Source: Scalesia atractyloides (taxonomy: Eukaryota; Streptophyta; Magnoliopsida; Asterales; Asteraceae). From it: a stretch of DNA of 64,000 bases. The position numbers and the translations under genes are program-made. The stretch lies in contig CAMTDV010000017.1 of assembly GCA_947069175.1 (NCBI GenBank), positions 32,993,126 to 33,057,125 on the forward strand, in the 5' to 3' direction. This document shows, one piece after another, positions 35,210-46,577 of this stretch. The first letter of the stretch is position 1. The number at the start of each line of letters is the position of its first letter. Under the pieces are notes generated by a model, which had not been told where the DNA came from, ran no database searches, and saw only the letters and a program-made list of their open reading frames with translations.

Positions 35210-35819
35210 ACATACCAGAGTACTTTAGCTCTAATGAGAATGTGTTAGAATATTATTATCTTTTTTCCTTCATATTTACCAATTTTAAGATACCTTAAAG
35301 GGACAAAACTTAAAACTTTGTCCCTATGAAGTTTGACTACATAACTTTTTAGGATTTTGTCACTGGTCAGTTTCATAATTGAATAACTCTAGACTTAAAT
35401 AAGTTTTAAATATAGAAAAGTCAGTCCCTGACAAAGGCATCAGACGTTAGTGTCAGGGTTCGTCAATTAACTCCCCACTTGAGTTATCATTTTTTCCTGT
35501 GTCATACCCTTAGCGAGCATTTCAATTTGTGTTTCTGCTTCGTTTTGGGCCCGGTTTGGATGCGTTTGTTTTCTTGTAGCTTAGCATTTAAAGATTACTG
35601 ACTTAAAATCTGCAATTACCAGAAGTGTCGAAATGGGTCGCCTGTGTGATGGTTCAGGATGTGCCAACACATAAGTTTTTGTATCCGTTTTCTTAGTGAA
35701 GCTAGTTGGACCAGTTTTCGGATGATGACCTTTGACCTGTTTTCAGATGATGACTTAAGACTCGTTTTCAGATGATGACTGTTGACCCATTTTCGTTTTT
35801 AATAAATCTTTGAGGTTGA

Positions 35820-37560
35820 CCAGTTAGAGATAAATCATAACCCAAATCAATGGATTTATAGGTGCCAAACGGAAATTACGAAAGTGCCCATATCACCTAT
35901 GAGCTTGACGTAGGTGCTAGCGAAAGGTCGACACTTGGTTTTGAAAAACAAGGCGCCTCGGTGGCATGAATAGCTGCAATGGTGGCGTTCGAAGAGGACA
36001 CGTGTGAAGAACTTTCAGCTGATCGCCGCCTGACAGCCACAAGAGGCACCAGCAAGATACCACCTTCATCTCAGCCAGCTCAATGGAAAATAACTACGAA
36101 AAATGCCACAACGTTTATTTTTTATACTTTTCAACTCAATTCGTATGTTTTCTATGATAAGATACTTTGTATTTGATCTTTTTTCATTACAATTATCATG
36201 TTAAGAGAGTTTCAACATCATGGCACTTGAAGTATTGGCAACTGAATATGCATGAGAATGACATACCGGTTGGATTTGTATAAAGATTTCAGTTTATGGA
36301 ACTAATTGATGATAATTTTGATTTTTGTTTGCTAAAGGAAGTCACAGTTTGTTCGTATTTTATTTTAGTTTCAATGTTTGGAACTCATTAATTGTTGCTT
36401 TTGAGTTCTATTTTTTTATTTCAATTTTTTTTTTGAAAAATTGAGTTTGAGTTATGTTCCTCATGAAGAATTAATGGTACATAAGAACAGAAGAATTTCT
36501 TTGATTATTTGTTATATAAAAGATCATCCAATTTGCATAGGAAGAATCTATTTTGATTAAGAAAAAATGTGCATCAATTTGTTAATGTTGATTTTATTGT
36601 TATTAAGGAACATTCTTGTCATTTGTTAAACAACTTTTCTTGGGTAGAATGAAGGATTCTTGCATTCCTCCAAATATCAATGTTTTAAATACCAATATTT
36701 ATCGGCCGGTAATACCGATTGTATTGGATATCGGACACGAGCTCGGTATGAAAAAGGCCGGTAAAACTAGATTATAGTATTTGTTATATACAGTCGGTAA
36801 ATCCGATTCTACTAGTTCGAATCGTTGAACCGGTTTGCAAAATCTTCAAATTTGATTATGTATTCTATTAAAATAAGATATATGTTAAGGTAATAACCGA
36901 CCTTCCATATTTTCGGTAATTAACCTAGCGTTCCAAGTTCCTACGTATGCTACTCATGACCTTCTAATATTTCATATTTAATGGTGAACTTGATGTATAT
37001 AACGCTCCAATGCCATAAACATGTACATTTTTATTTAAAAAAAACTTTGTTGGAAAATTGAGTGCTTTTAGAATATCTTTTTATTATGGATTATTTTTAT
37101 TATGAAATCATATACTTTTGGATAATTGTTTACTTAAAGTTGCATCTTTATGGAATTATAGGGTTGACTAGTCAATCCGGTTGAACCATGTCTAAGTCCA
37201 ACCCGGTAGTTTAAAACTTGATTTTTAAAACATTTCCAAATATAGGAATTTCATGAAATTCTTCCATTTCAATGTTCAACCAAACATGATATTAAACAGA
37301 ATTAATTCCATTTCCAATTTCAAGAACTAAACGGGCCCTCAGGGTTAGGGTCTGATTTTCCTTACCGGATCATTGTTGTATTTTTCCTCTTTCTTGTTAC
37401 TGTTTTTTAAGTTAGGATCGGTGCCTGATTTCCTAAAGACAACGAAACCAAAAACTACAAAAGGAATGAGTTGGTCATCAGAAGCATTAACACTCTGACA
37501 CCATATTGTAAAGATACAATTTAGAACACGTTTAAACTAGAGGTAGAGGGAGAAGGGAAT
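35820..37560. other. Sequence unique to beta, no gene recognised
   Basis: A 65-codon frame at 35979-36176 has no recognisable motif. The stretch ending GAACTAAACGGGCCCT near 37338 resembles the right TIR of the element at 29604-31150 and may be a MITE end. The rest is AT-rich. Confidence 0.45.
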
Positions 37561-38403
37561 GTTAAATATGAGACTGATTCTTGCCCATTCTCAATTGTTA
37601 GTTTCAATTGCATGAGTGTATATAGAAACAAGATAAAAGACTATTGATCGAACTCCTCACTACCTAATAACTTCAAGTCCCAATCGACAATCAAGTGGAA
37701 TAACAAACCATGAAGTTCGATTGAATAACTCTATCTTATTAATCAGAAAAATATACCTCCAAAACCGATCACAAACTGAATACCATAATCACAACTTTGA
37801 ACTCCTAATTAGACAATAAAAAAACCCACATTTCTACTAATCTAATTAGATATCATAAACTTATCCCTAAATGGTTTAACCCACTAATCCATAACTCGAA
37901 TTAGCCGTCTCAACCTGAACCGTCCCATTGCTTGAGATCTGCCCAACCCACAACTAAGCCCAATAGGCCAACATAACTCACTTTTAGAATTGTTAAAAAA
38001 CACAGTCTGTATAGAATTTATCAAACATTGAAGGAGAAAGTTTAAGATAATGAAGTTAATATTTGCCATTCTCAAACTTCACTAGATATGTATGATCACT
38101 ACACTTATAAACTACGACTATGTAACTTAGTAATCACTACATAACTAACTACACTATGTCTCTTTAACAATAGCCTTGAAATCTTCTTGACAAGCACTAA
38201 AGGCATCTAATAATTTACAAACCCGATCAAGAAACAAAAGTTCACTAGCGTTTTCGTTGGCTTTTCCATGTTAGAAATAGCAAGTCAAGTATAACTTACT
38301 CGAGTCCACTTTCTGTATTTTTAATAATGGATAACCCGAAATTTATTTAAATAACCTTGAATTGTTTTGCTTAGATGGAATACAAAAAAATGTTTTTTTT
38401 TTT

Positions 38404-38440
38404 GTGTGTGTGTGTGTGAGGGGGGGGGGGGGGGGGGGGG
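38404..38440. repeat. GT microsatellite joined to a G run
   Basis: Seven GT units followed by GAG and an unbroken run of about 20 G. Such runs are prone to polymerase slippage and assembly error. Confidence 0.95.
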
Positions 38441-38488
38441 AGTTAGGTCCAATGACAAAGTCATTGGAGTTAAGAGTGAGAGGTCAAG

Positions 38489-38793
38489 CCAATGAGGTTG
38501 TGGTGGAGTGGTTGGGGAAAGACTTGGTGTTCCTAGTGACCTAAGTTCGACTCCCACTCTCCCCATTATTTTCTGCGGCATCCAGGTGAAGGGCGAATAC
38601 GGGTGGCGCCGGTTCGTCTTGGATGGGAGGCAAGGTTTTACCGATTTTTTCACTGTAGTGCCTTCGGGCTGGTGGAGGTCGGGTTTCCGCGCATCTGGGA
38701 GAGCCAAGGAGCTGGCGGCGGTCGAGTAGTCGACCTTGACCACAGCGCCCAGTGTCACGGTGGTTGGCACGTCGTTCCTTGCTGTTAAAAAAA
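38489..38793 (+). mobile_element. tRNA-derived SINE with perfect target duplication
   Basis: The 17-bp repeat AAGAGTGAGAGGTCAAG lies exactly at 38472-38488 and 38794-38810, bounding a 305-bp insert that ends in an A run. Inside, TGGTGGAGTGG (A-box-like) and AGTTCGACTCC (B-box-like), about 30 bp apart near the 5' end, match the internal pol III promoter of tRNA-derived SINEs. The body is GC-rich, ending CGTCGTTCCTTGCTGTT plus A. Copy alpha of the local duplication lacks it. Plus-strand orientation follows from the box order and the A tail. Confidence 0.88.
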
Positions 38794-39441
38794 AAGAGTG
38801 AGAGGTCAAGAGTTCGAAACTTGGTAACATCACTTTTATAAAAAAATACAAAAACCTGTAGTCGTTTCAAAAAGGAAATACCAAAAAAAAACCTGAAAAC
38901 GATACATACTTAAACAGAACCCAAAACTATTTATACCATGAGCCGGACCGATCAGGTTAAATGGCTTTTACTCATCCCTAAAGGGAGCAGATCATTTGTG
39001 TGTAAAAGAGTTTTAAGTTACTTAATCTATTAGTATTTGTAACTTCAAGAATTTGTTTGGTATATTTCCACAAGAAGTTTACAATTATTTATCGACAAAC
39101 CAATAATAGAACGTAAATGAACTATAATATATTTATTTATTTAGCACCTCCAATTATTCATATAGTTTTAAATGTTCTATATTTTTCTTTTACCAAATAA
39201 ATTGTCTAAGTTGTCAAAACAATTTGTGTATTGGGCAATGAACACTAATTCGTGAAAAGGTACGATGAAATGATGAACGGACAAGTGCCACATATTTATT
39301 TAACGTTCTTTTAGTTTACCAACATACCCACTTTTTGTTAATTTAAAAGTAACAAACCAAGCATTACTTACTCCAATCTATCCACCAGGTTAGACCTAAT
39401 GCTTGAGGAATAATAAGAATTTGTTATTTATCATTATATGT

Positions 39442-39590
<149 letters not shown>

Positions 39591-39599
39591 AGAGCATGG

Positions 39600-40630
39600 T
39601 ATATAGATTTAGATTTTAATAAGGAAATATGGTAATCTTTTTAAAACTTATAGGTAGTAAATGTTAGATTTAGACATGAGAGAAGAAAGTGAGAGGTTAT
39701 GGGGTCACATGGTCACCTATAGATATAGTTGTTTATAAGTTTGTTACAATTCTATACTTAAAATCGATTATTTAATAAACACTTCTTTATGTACATATAC
39801 ATCAAAATATTACATGTTTATAGACATATATACACACCCATCAATATATTATATTTCTTTGAACAGTTTTAGTGTAATTGGATTGCAACGTAGCCGGGCT
39901 ATACATGTTGGACATCTTACCCGGGTTTGAATCCTAAAAGAGTGGTGTTCTCCCAAATAATTAGCATACACTTGTTGAATTAGAACTCAATACCTTTTAG
40001 AAGAAAACCATTTAGTGGAAAACTCTCACCAAACTAGGCTATACTATGTTGGCTATCAATATACTATATGTATAATCAATACACATACGTATAATAAAAA
40101 ATAAAAAAAAATAACATTTGTCTTGACTTCATCACTTTTTAACAAAAAAAAAAAAACTAATTAACATTAATTAGCATAACCCTATATTTACACTTACATT
40201 TATCGTTAAATTACTCTATAAAATTAGCTATTCATGTATTTTATCTCATACTAATTAATTAGAAAAGAAAGTAAGAAACACATTAATGTTGAATTTTTTT
40301 TCTAATCACTAAAAAGACAACACACACCAAAAAAGTAAAGAAATTATAAGGTTTATATTACCTTTTTTCATATAAGCCGTCAATCGGTTACCGTTAATTT
40401 CCATGTCCAACTAATTCCTATAATAGAATAATCATCTACATTTTGACTTTCATTCATAATTATATTTATCTCACATTTAAAATTTCAAGTATGTTTTCTA
40501 CTTATATCAATATTGAGTTCAATGCTTAATATTTAAACCTCATTTATTTATTGTAACTTCTTAAATTAAAACAGTAATACATAATTACATATTTATCGGG
40601 ATGTTTTTTTTTTATATTTTCTATAAAAAA
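39600..40630. other. Upstream spacer of the ROH1-like gene
   Basis: AT-rich with no ORF. At 39880-40050 a CCCGGGTTTGAATCC phrase resembles a pol III B box, with AGCCGGGCT upstream, so this may be an old SINE; ends are not defined. Confidence 0.4.
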
Positions 40631-40845
40631 ACATATTTAAATTATATAATAATTTTATTAATCTGACAATGGGTTGAATTGTTTTGTTGGGTTTCCATGT
40701 TTGAAACGTTTACAGGTTTTGTATTCCATTTAAGCAAAAACATTCATTCCCCCTTCTTCCATACTCTCTCAAAAAACTCAAATAAAACTCTCGAAATTAG
40801 GGTTTCAATTTCATTCTCCATTTCAAAAACCTTCATCCTCTTCAG
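40631..40845 (+). promoter_or_regulatory. Probable core promoter and first 5'UTR exon of the ROH1-like gene
   Basis: TTATATAATAATTTT near 40638-40650 is a candidate TATA region. It is followed by a CT-rich leader (CATTCCCCCTTCTTCCATAC) typical of plant 5' UTRs. The leader ends at a possible splice donor, CTTCAG/GTACTC, at 40845/40846. Confidence 0.45.
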
Positions 40846-41009
40846 GTACTCTCAATCTCAATTTCACCATATTCCCCCACTTTATGCTTCTAATTTCATA
40901 CAAATTTCGTATTAGCTGTAAACGCCTGTTCTAAATTGTATGTTCGTTGTTACCGATTGTATGTTTTCAGATCTTAGGGTTTTGTTTGATTAAATTGTTT
41001 GAATTGCAG
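40846..41009 (+). other. Probable 5'UTR intron of the ROH1-like gene
   Basis: GT at 40846 and a T-rich tract ending TTGAATTGCAG at 41009 bound a 164-bp intron upstream of the ATG. It is AT/T-rich as plant introns are. Confidence 0.5.
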
Positions 41010-41150
41010 GTTGAATGGGCTCATGAACTGTTGTTAACTTGTTATAGCAAAGTTTTTGAACATTTGAGTTTGATTTTGAGATGTTTTGAGTTGTGTTATT
41101 GTTAGGTTTTTCGTGTAATCGAAAACAAGTGTTGATAATATTGTGTTGAT

Positions 41151-42338
41151 ATGCCGTCGACTAGTGGTTATACTATGCCGTTTGGGACGTTTCGTCGGTC
41201 GATTATGGGGATTGGGAATGATCATAGTCATAACCAGATTCATTCGATGGATGTTAGTGGTGATGCGAGTTCCGCTTTCCATTGTGAACTCGGATCGTTT
41301 GAGCACCAGGTGTTCAGGCAGTTTCGGACGCTGTCTGCTGCTTCGGCTGATGAACTTCTGTCGCTGGATTGGGTTTCGAAGTTGTTGGATGCGTTTACTG
41401 CTTGTCAAGAAGATTTCAAGGGTATTTTGTTGAAACACGAGTCGAATCTTGGAAAACCGCCTTTAGATAGGTTTGTGACGGAGTTTTTCGATAGGAGTAT
41501 TCGGGCGCTTGATATTTGTAACGCTGCGCGTGACGGGATTGAAAAGATTCGGCTTTGGAATAGACATTTGGAGATTGTTTTGAGTGCTTTCGATTCGAAG
41601 TCGAGGAATGTGATGGTGGAAGGGCAGTTTAGGAGGGCAAGAAAGGCTTTGACTGATTTGGCTATCATCATGCTTGATGATAATAAAGAGTCAACATCTT
41701 TGTTTTCGCACAGAAACCGATCGTTTGGGCGCCCGAATAAAGGGAAAGATAGTCAACGTAAGGCAGGACACTCGCGGTCTCTTTCGTGGAGTGTACCGAA
41801 CTCGTGGTCAGCAAGCAAACAGCTTCAATTGATTGCTAACGGGTTAATCCCGCCTAAATCGCATGAAATTTCTGCCACTAATGGTTTGGCTAATGTTGTT
41901 TACACAATGGGGTTTGTCCTTATGTTTGTTTTATGGGCTCTTGTGGCTGCAATCCCGTGTCAAGATCGAAACCTTCAAGTTCATTTCTCTGTACCAAGAC
42001 AGTTCTCGTGGGGTACCCCGTTGAATCTGCTTCACATTCGGATTATGGATGAATCCAAGAAACGCGAACGCAAGAACAGCGTTGGGTTGTTGAAGGAGAT
42101 TTACCAAATGGAAAAGTCTATTAATTTGGTAACGGATTTGGGTGACTCAGTTAGCCAGTTTCCATTGACCGAAGAACAAAAGGCGGAAGCACAATCGTGC
42201 GTTCAAGAAGTCTCTCATGTTTGTAACGCGTTTAAGAATGGACTCGACCCGTTGGAGCGCCAACTGAGAGAAACGTTTCACAAAATCATGTCGTGTAGGA
42301 CCGAGGGACTTGAACATCTGGCCAGAGCACAATCTTGA
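41151..42338 (+). CDS. ROH1/BYPASS-like protein (DUF793 family)
   Basis: A single-exon 395-residue protein and the only intact-looking host gene here. Its order of segments fits the plant ROH1-like (DUF793) family, related to BYPASS1: a Ser/Gly-rich N-terminus (FGTFRRSIMGIGNDH), a helical region rich in FRTLSAASADELLSLDWVSK and DRFVTEFFDRSIRALDICNAA, a basic Ser-rich linker (about residues 190-225), one hydrophobic stretch at about 247-268 (VVYTMGFVLMFVLWALVAAI), and a C-terminal helical region ending GLEHLARAQS. In Arabidopsis, ROH1 was reported to bind EXO70 subunits of the exocyst and to affect seed-coat mucilage; the role here is inferred from family only. Length is about normal. The ATG at 41151 is preceded by in-frame stops. 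No lesions seen. Neighbours are all transposons. Confidence 0.88.
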   Translation: MPSTSGYTMPFGTFRRSIMGIGNDHSHNQIHSMDVSGDASSAFHCELGSFEHQVFRQFRTLSAASADELLSLDWVSKLLDAFTACQEDFKGILLKHESNLGKPPLDRFVTEFFDRSIRALDICNAARDGIEKIRLWNRHLEIVLSAFDSKSRNVMVEGQFRRARKALTDLAIIMLDDNKESTSLFSHRNRSFGRPNKGKDSQRKAGHSRSLSWSVPNSWSASKQLQLIANGLIPPKSHEISATNGLANVVYTMGFVLMFVLWALVAAIPCQDRNLQVHFSVPRQFSWGTPLNLLHIRIMDESKKRERKNSVGLLKEIYQMEKSINLVTDLGDSVSQFPLTEEQKAEAQSCVQEVSHVCNAFKNGLDPLERQLRETFHKIMSCRTEGLEHLARAQS

Positions 42339-43069
42339 AGATCAAATGTCAAATGAAACATAACCGTCGACCATCACCATCACCGGCAAACACCACCCCG
42401 CGCCACCACCACATGTTCTATTATTTTGTTGATTCTGATAATTTCTTTTTTTTTTTCATGTTGTGATATATTCACCATCTTGTTATTACATACACTTGGC
42501 CCTGAAATCTGGAATCAGGATCATGAATAACAGTCATGTAACATGCCATGTTTTGTTTGGAAGATTGTGATGGATGTGAAATGCTAACTATAGAGATATG
42601 GGCATGCTCAATTTAATAGAATAGTATAATAATGCATGTATGATGATTTGTGAGGAGTATGATGGATATGGATTCAGTGCAAATAATAGACATATGGGTG
42701 TGATCAAATAAATGTAATACATGTATTATCATGTGTGAGTGTGTGTGTGCATTAGGTGAAGGTCGCATACACAGCCAGCTTTCAAGTAGTGGTTGATTTT
42801 ATATGCAATGAATTAAATGAATGGAACAGTTTGACATGATTTCTGGTTAGTCATAAATGGTTGGGGTCAAGCCCATTTTTTTGCCACCAATTGATAATTA
42901 TATTGTTGGGTCCCCTCTTTGATGCCACCACCCACCTACCCATCAGTGTAGACCATGCACCAGGCTGGGTTGGCCCTCAGACCTAACCCAATCCACAAAA
43001 TAGGAATCAACCCAGCCAGCCCAGTTGATCCATACTCTTACCCATTTGAGTCCATTACCTGAGGTCCTG
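42339..43069. other. 3' UTR and downstream spacer of the ROH1-like gene
   Basis: Begins with a CACCATCACC-rich stretch. Candidate polyadenylation contexts are TTTAATAGAATA near 42610 and CAAATAAATG near 42706. A short GTGTGAGTGTGTGTG run lies near 42733. No ORF. Confidence 0.5.
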
Positions 43070-43089
43070 AACCAATTTAGAGATGGGCA

Positions 43090-43420
43090 TAAAAACCGGT
43101 TCCGAACCCGAACCGGTAGAACCGAACTGGAACCGGTTCCAGTTCCAACCCGACATTAAGTAGAACCGGTTCCGGGTTCAAAATACCCGTTGGTTCCAAC
43201 CCGGTTCCACAATTTTACTATTTGAATCGGGTAGTAACTGGTTCCTAATCGTACCCGGTTCCTACCCGTACCCGGTTCCTACGTGGAACCGGTTCCTAAC
43301 CGTTATAATATTACCGTTGGAACCGGTTATAGCCGTTAAAAATGTTACCGTTGGAACCGGTTATAGCCGTTAAAAATGTTACCGTTGGAACCGGTTCCTG
43401 ACCGTTGGAACCGATTCTAT
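43090..43420. repeat. Left subterminal GGAACCGGTTCC array of the hAT element
   Basis: Repeated ACCGGTTCC / GGAACCGG motifs in both orientations, including two adjacent repeats of a unit of about 30 bp containing GTTATAGCCGTTAAAAATG at 43312-43390. Confidence 0.85.
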
Positions 43421-43518
43421 ATATATTGTTTAGAAATCTATTGTTTAGCACACAATTTCTCATATCTATTCTTCTTGTTACATTTCTTTCTTGTTCTTTT
43501 TCACATTCTAATCAACAA

Positions 43519-45660
43519 ATGGCCTCAAAGAGTTCCAAAAACGCAAATTCCCAATCCGTTAACAATGTTCCTTAAGATCAATCGGTTCCATATGTGGTTG
43601 GAACATTGTCTCATAATCGCAGTAAGGAAGTTTGGAGCAATTGGGAGTTGGTCGAGATGAGTGACGGCTCGCAAAAAGCTCAATGTAAACATTGTGGATC
43701 GTTATTAGCCAAGGAATCAAACTCAACGTTAACGAAGCATATTAATAAGTATTGCAAAGTTTTAAAGGAAATGACATCCGGTCAAGTTCCACTATCCAAA
43801 GATGGTACCATTTTTCGTTATGAGCAAAAATTAGCTCGCAATCGGATGGCGAAGTTGGTGATACAAAAAGCGTTGTCGTTTGGACACTTCGACGACCCCG
43901 ATCTAACAAATCTTATTCGGGAGACGCTACAACCTCGCTATAAACATGTAAGTCGTCGCACTTTAAAACGTCTTTGTTTAAGTTTATGGGAAAATGCAAA
44001 AAAAAAAATTTAATTGTTTTTTTTAAGAATTTAAAAACTAGTGTAAACCTAACTAGTGATGTGTGGTCGGCTCCATATGGTTTACCGGAATCGTACATAT
44101 GTGTCACCGCTCATTGGGTTGATCCCAATACATGGCAAATGATGAAGCGTACGATTGCGTTTGACGAGTTTCCTTCTTCTCATACGGGAGAAAATATTTA
44201 TAAAATTATAAATGGCACAATAATTAAATATGGTTTAGAAGATAAAATTTTTTCAATATCCTTTGATAACGCTTCAAACAACACAACGGCGATTGAAAAA
44301 TTAAAGTTGAAGTACAAACCAATACTTGATGGTGTTTTTTTTCACACACGATGTGTTGCACATATTATTAACTTAGTAGTGCAAACCGGTTTAAAAGATC
44401 AATTTTTATCGGATTTTATTATAGCATTTAGAGCTATGCTCAAAGATGTTTTCAAAAGTGGAAAAGAAAGATATCAAGAATATAAAAAACTTTATAAAGA
44501 TGTCAACCAAAAAATTATTGGACCGAATTGGGATATACCGACTCGTTGCAATTCAACTTGTCATATGTTTGAAATGGCTATAAAGCAAATGGGCACTTTA
44601 AAATCTTTTCATACAACTTTAAGTGATGAGTACCTTGTCGTCCCCTTTCCCGACACGGCTTGGGAAAATATTAATAACCTAAGTACTTTTTTACAAGTTT
44701 TTAAAACTACAACGACTTTGATTTCCGGTGTTTATTATCCTACTAGTTCTAAAGTTGTGGACCAATTGTATTTGATAACAACTAATTTTAAAAAGTTTGA
44801 AAATTCTAGTGACATGTTAAGGAATATGACGAGACCAATGATTCAAAAATTTAAAAAATATTTTTTAGAATTACCACCCGTTTTTCTATGTGCCGCTGCT
44901 TTAAATCCAGCTTTAAACGTACCGGGTGTTGAAGCTTTAATTGATGAAATTTATGACAAGTTGGATATGCATGAGGAGGATCCAACTTTAAAAGCAAAAA
45001 CAAAAAAAATATTCAATGAGTGTATGGCCAAACTTTATGATCATTATTTAAAAAAATATGATGAAAAAAATCATACAAATTTGTTTGAGTCTCGGTCCAC
45101 GGCCTCTAACGATGAAACAAGCGGGGATCCACTTATAACCATGTTGAATGTCGTTAGAGACGAGACCGCTAGACAATAAAGGGGTAGTGAACCAACAAGT
45201 GAACTTGGGAGATATAAAAAAAAATCAGTATTTGCTTACTATGACCACCGAGGAGTATAGGAAATTTGATGTTTTGGCATGGTGGAAATCGAAAGAATCC
45301 GAATACCCGATTCTAGCCACCATGGCTCGTGATATACTAACGGTCCAAGCTTCCACGGTAGCTTCGGAAAGTGTGTTTTCTCTTAGTGGCAGGGTTTTGT
45401 CAATTAGAAGAACAAGACTAACTCCGGAATCGCTAGAGATGGCAATATGCTTAAAGGACCATTTGGATGCCGTTGATCGTGTTCAACATAAAACTAGTCT
45501 AGAAGATGAAGTTGAGTTAGAGCATAAAATTATTGACGAAGAGGAGGACGAAGAAGTGGAGACTAACGATTCGGACGACGATTGTACCGAGGTACCCGCA
45601 CCTAAGAGAAATTCATTGGAAAGTGTTGCACCTGCCGCTAGTAAACGATCAAAGAAATAA
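43519..45660 (+). pseudogene. hAT transposase (BED zinc finger, hAT C-terminal domain), disrupted
   Basis: The likely start is ATG 43519. A BED-type zinc finger follows (CKHCGSLLAKE...HINKYC), then the RNase-H-like hAT core: LTSDVWS with the first acidic residue, ISFDNASNNT with the second, CVAHIINLVV, WDIPTRCNST, and LNPALNVPGV. The C-terminal dimerisation region carries FDVLAWWKSKESEYP and TVASESVFSLSGRVL. An acidic tail (EEEDEEVETNDSDDDC) and basic end follow. Lesions: a TAA at 43573 (19th codon); a frame change around the 10-A run at 44000-44009; a TAA at 45177; and a frame change around the A run at 45218-45226. The rest is open and well conserved. Two of four lesions lie at homopolymers and could be sequencing errors; the two stops look real. 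Family enzymes excise and reinsert elements with 8-bp duplications. Confidence 0.9.
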
Positions 45661-45879
45661 AATCTTACTAGAACCGGTTCTGAGTAATTTTTTATTTTTT
45701 TTTGTAACCGGTTAATTTTTTTTATATATTGTAACCGATTAATTTGTTTTTTAATTTTAACCGATTATTGTTACTATTTTTATTTATCAATGTAACTAAT
45801 AATAAAAATCAAACATAACAAACACAATAGAAAGAAAATTACACAAACTTTATTAAAACACCAACGATAACATTTATCA

Positions 45880-46290
45880 GGAACCGGTAAGTAGGAAGGG
45901 GTTTATACAAAAAAACAATTTTTTAATCAGGAACCGGTTCCACCGGTAACATTTTATCAGGAACCGGTTCTGAACAATAAAAGTCAGGTTTTTACTGTCA
46001 GGAACCGGTTCTGAACAGTAAAAGTCAGGTTTTTACTGTTCAGAACCGGTTCTGAACAGTAAAAGTCAGGTTTTTACTGTCAGGAACCGGTTCTGACACT
46101 ATCAGGAACCGGTTCCGCACCATACCCTGTTCCACACCATACCCGGTTCCATAATACCCATACCCGATTCTACACGGTTCCATATTCTTGGGTGTGAACC
46201 CGGGTAGGAACCGGACCCGGTTCCACACCATACCCGGTTCCAATGACATCCAAGCAGAACCGGTTCCGGGTTGGAACCGGTTCCGGGTAA
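45880..46290. repeat. Right subterminal array of the hAT element
   Basis: GGAACCGGTTC motifs alternate with an AAAAGTCAGGTTTTTACTGT unit, repeated three times at about 45978-46085, making a palindromic minisatellite, and then with CATACCCGGTTCC repeats up to the TIR. Confidence 0.85.
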
Positions 46291-46577
46291 TAATAAAACC
46301 CGATTATGCCCATCTCTAAACCAATTGTTCAATTCGAATCTTTTAACCTTTTAACACAGAGGTGCACAAAAAAAGTGTTAATAGGTTAGTAATCGTAACC
46401 AGTCTGTTACTGGTACACTAGTAACCTGTTCAGGTTAGAAAGAAAGGGTAGGTTAGGAACCGATTTGCGATTTAAGAATAAGAACCAGTTAGTAACTGGT
46501 TTTTTTGATTAACTGGTTATTATGTTTTTTTAACCCATGTATACACATACACATATGTACATATAAATTAATAAAAA

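Larger units (their letters stand above)
34395..39230. repeat. Older duplication, copy beta
   Basis: Second copy of 31203-33756, lengthened by a SINE (34980-35209), about 1.7 kb of unrelated sequence (35820-37560) and a second SINE (38489-38793). It lacks about 500 bp of alpha (32025-32545), removed with almost no junction homology. Confidence 0.8.
43078..46318 (+). mobile_element. Full-length hAT-superfamily DNA transposon
   Basis: Perfect 15-bp terminal inverted repeats TAGAGATGGGCATAA and TTATGCCCATCTCTA, flanked by an exact 8-bp duplication AACCAATT (43070-43077 and 46319-46326). Length 3241 bp. Dense GGAACCGGTTCC-type repeats fill both subterminal regions (43090-43420 and 45880-46290), the arrangement expected for transposase-binding sites of hAT elements. 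One transposase gene lies between. The perfect ends and TSD argue for recent insertion. Confidence 0.95.

Noticed and set aside
35979..36176. 65-codon frame beginning MVAFEEDTCEELSADRR
   Set aside because: Too short, no motif, and not found in copy alpha; could be a gene scrap but cannot be supported.
38321..38870. Open frames of 109-176 codons on the minus strand with Pro- or His-rich stretches
   Set aside because: They run through a SINE and a GT/G repeat and have no family resemblance.
39880..39945. Possible tRNA gene suggested by GGGTTTGAATCC
   Set aside because: No cloverleaf could be drawn: the acceptor and anticodon arms are missing. At most an old SINE head.
41034..41671. Minus-strand frames of 88-134 codons opposite the ROH1-like gene
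   Set aside because: Shadows of the strongly supported plus-strand coding region.
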